Positions 5,425-5,773 of a stretch of 5,773 bases of DNA are shown piece by piece. Both the position numbers and the translations under genes were made by a program. The notes under the pieces are model-generated. The model ran no database searches, was not told where the DNA came from, and was given only the letters and a program-made list of their open reading frames with translations. The stretch spans positions 1 to 5,773 of the forward strand of contig RFJN01000035.1 of NCBI GenBank assembly GCA_003694875.1, in the 5' to 3' direction. Every line of letters begins with the position of its first letter. The stretch's first letter is position 1. This DNA is from Planctomycetota bacterium. Its GTDB lineage: Bacteria > Planctomycetota > J058 > J103.

Positions 5425-5532
5425 AGAGTTCCGGGGTTTCTGGGTTCCTCATTGTCTTGTCAATCCTGGCGCCGGAAACGGGGGATCGCAGCACTGTGGT
5501 GCTGACAAGGAACCCAAAAACCCAGGAAGTCT
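5425..5532. repeat. Long imperfect hairpin (about 24 bp), possible structured RNA or palindromic repeat
   Basis: Two arms pair over nearly their whole length: AGA 5425-5427 with TCT 5530-5532; TTCC 5429-5432 with GGAA 5525-5528; GGGTTT 5434-5439 with AAACCC 5518-5523; TGGGTTCC 5441-5448 with GGAACCCA 5509-5516; and, after an 8-base bulge (5449-5456), TTGTCA 5457-5462 with TGACAA 5503-5508. Only three mismatches interrupt the stem. The 40-base apical part can form its own hairpin, CAGCAC/GTGCTG at 5489-5504, which competes with the last two pairs of the main stem. The structure is too long for an ordinary terminator. It may be a non-coding RNA, a regulatory leader of rsmD, or a miniature repeat. 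The functional strand is unknown. Confidence 0.65.
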
Positions 5533-5591
5533 GTTCCGTGAGAGTCGGTTGTGGGGGGACGGCAGGCTCGGCTGTCGTGCGCCATGGTTGG

Positions 5592-5616
5592 CGAGGCGCG
5601 GTGCGTCGCGCCCTCG
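5592..5616 (-). terminator. Terminator-like hairpin after the right-edge gene
   Basis: CGAGGCGCG (5592-5600) pairs with CGCGCC-CTCG (5607-5616, one bulged C at 5613) around a 6-base loop, giving a 9-bp GC stem. It lies 52 bases past the stop (5669) of the minus-strand gene entering from the right. No U-tract follows, but position and strength fit transcription termination of that gene. Confidence 0.45.
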
Positions 5617-5668
5617 ACGTGCGAACAGGAGAGCCGGTGGTTGTCGCTTCCGAACCGCCGAGGGCGGA

Positions 5669-5773
5669 TCAGGGCGCGCTCGCGGTGCCGGTGCGCGGGG
5701 CGAGAAGCGACTCGAGCGCCACGCGCCGCAGCGTGTCGGCGTGCTCGAGCGGCTCGGACAGCAGCGCGCGCAG
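5669..5773 (-). CDS. C-terminal end of an unrecognised protein (partial)
   Basis: The last 34 codons of a minus-strand gene enter from the right edge and end at TGA (5671-5669). The visible residues have a helical, amphipathic look, with the pieces LRALLSEPLEHADT and LRRVALESLLAP, followed by a short polar tail ending TGTASAP. The natural amino-acid mix (Leu, Glu, Ala, His; no Cys or Trp), GC-rich third positions and a stop just before a terminator-like hairpin (5592-5616) support real coding over the other two minus frames, which give Arg/Pro/Cys-rich readings. Too little is present to name a family. It precedes rsmD in the direction of transcription, with 458 bases between them, so it is probably a separate transcription unit. 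Confidence 0.6.
   Translation of the reverse strand: MRALLSEPLEHADTLRRVALESLLAPRTGTASAP

Larger units (their letters stand above)
5211..5668. other. Long intergenic region with a low-GC structured core
   Basis: This stretch of 458 bases lies between the stop of the right-edge gene and rsmD, and no gene in it can be called with confidence. The centre is clearly less GC-rich than its surroundings: 5371-5470 counts to 54 GC in 100, whereas the neighbouring rsmD coding region is near 80 percent in the part counted (33 of 40 at 5001-5040). It contains a run of inverted repeats: 5341-5392, a tiny GAAG/CTTC hairpin at 5395-5405, the large hairpin 5425-5532, a GACGGC/GCTGTC hairpin at 5558-5576, and the terminator-like hairpin 5592-5616. 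A minus-strand reading begins at an ATG at 5452 and looks coding-like for about 50 codons, before turning into an out-of-frame shadow of rsmD. The region should also hold the rsmD promoter, but I see no convincing -35/-10 pair. Confidence 0.6.

Noticed and set aside
5425..5532. Reading the large hairpin as a CRISPR repeat or an insertion-sequence end
   Set aside because: There are no repeated units with spacers, no transposase, and no target-site duplication flanking the arms.
5309..5773. Plus-strand frame open from about 5309 to the right edge
   Set aside because: It has no start with a ribosome site, crosses the hairpins and becomes Arg/Gly-rich opposite the right-edge gene, so it looks like chance openness.

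Overview
This is a GC-rich chromosomal stretch, probably from a Planctomycetota-like bacterium (perhaps Phycisphaerae). That placement is inference from three things: the SMC tail has the planctomycete-style GGEKTMT signature; a secreted C-type-lectin protein carries a PEP-CTERM sorting signal, which implies an outer membrane and an exosortase encoded elsewhere; and there is a short N-terminal zinc-ribbon membrane protein of a kind common in that phylum. No 16S gene is present, so a deltaproteobacterial-grade lineage is not excluded.

Layout, left to right. Plus strand: the C-terminal end of smc (to 382), a PEP-CTERM C-type-lectin protein (514-1257), and a zinc-ribbon protein with four predicted membrane helices (1421-2083). 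A strong GC hairpin (2087-2115) fills the 34-base gap between this rightward group and the leftward group facing it. Minus strand, in order of transcription: the last 34 codons of an unrecognised gene entering from the right edge (5669-5773), a 458-base non-coding region with several stem-loops (5211-5668), an RsmD-family rRNA guanine methyltransferase (4638-5210), an adenosine-deaminase-family hydrolase (3447-4487), a TrmH/SpoU-family RNA 2'-O-ribose methyltransferase (2573-3379), and a Trp/Arg-rich hypothetical protein (2118-2576) whose start overlaps the methyltransferase stop as ATGA.

The minus-strand genes look like a housekeeping RNA-modification and purine-metabolism cluster. The last two are clearly translationally coupled. 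The deaminase gene could share their transcript, since it lies 67 bases upstream of the TrmH gene. rsmD is separated from the deaminase by 150 bases containing hairpins and may be a separate unit.

No complete undescribed multi-gene system is evident. The points most worth a second look are: (i) a 108-base imperfect hairpin with about 24 base pairs, in a low-GC intergenic island at 5321-5550; (ii) an RsmD homologue whose catalytic (D/N)PPY motif reads V-P-P-P-Y; (iii) a deaminase with NTDG where adenosine deaminases have NTDD; and (iv) a PEP-CTERM protein that runs on for 45 residues past its sorting signal.
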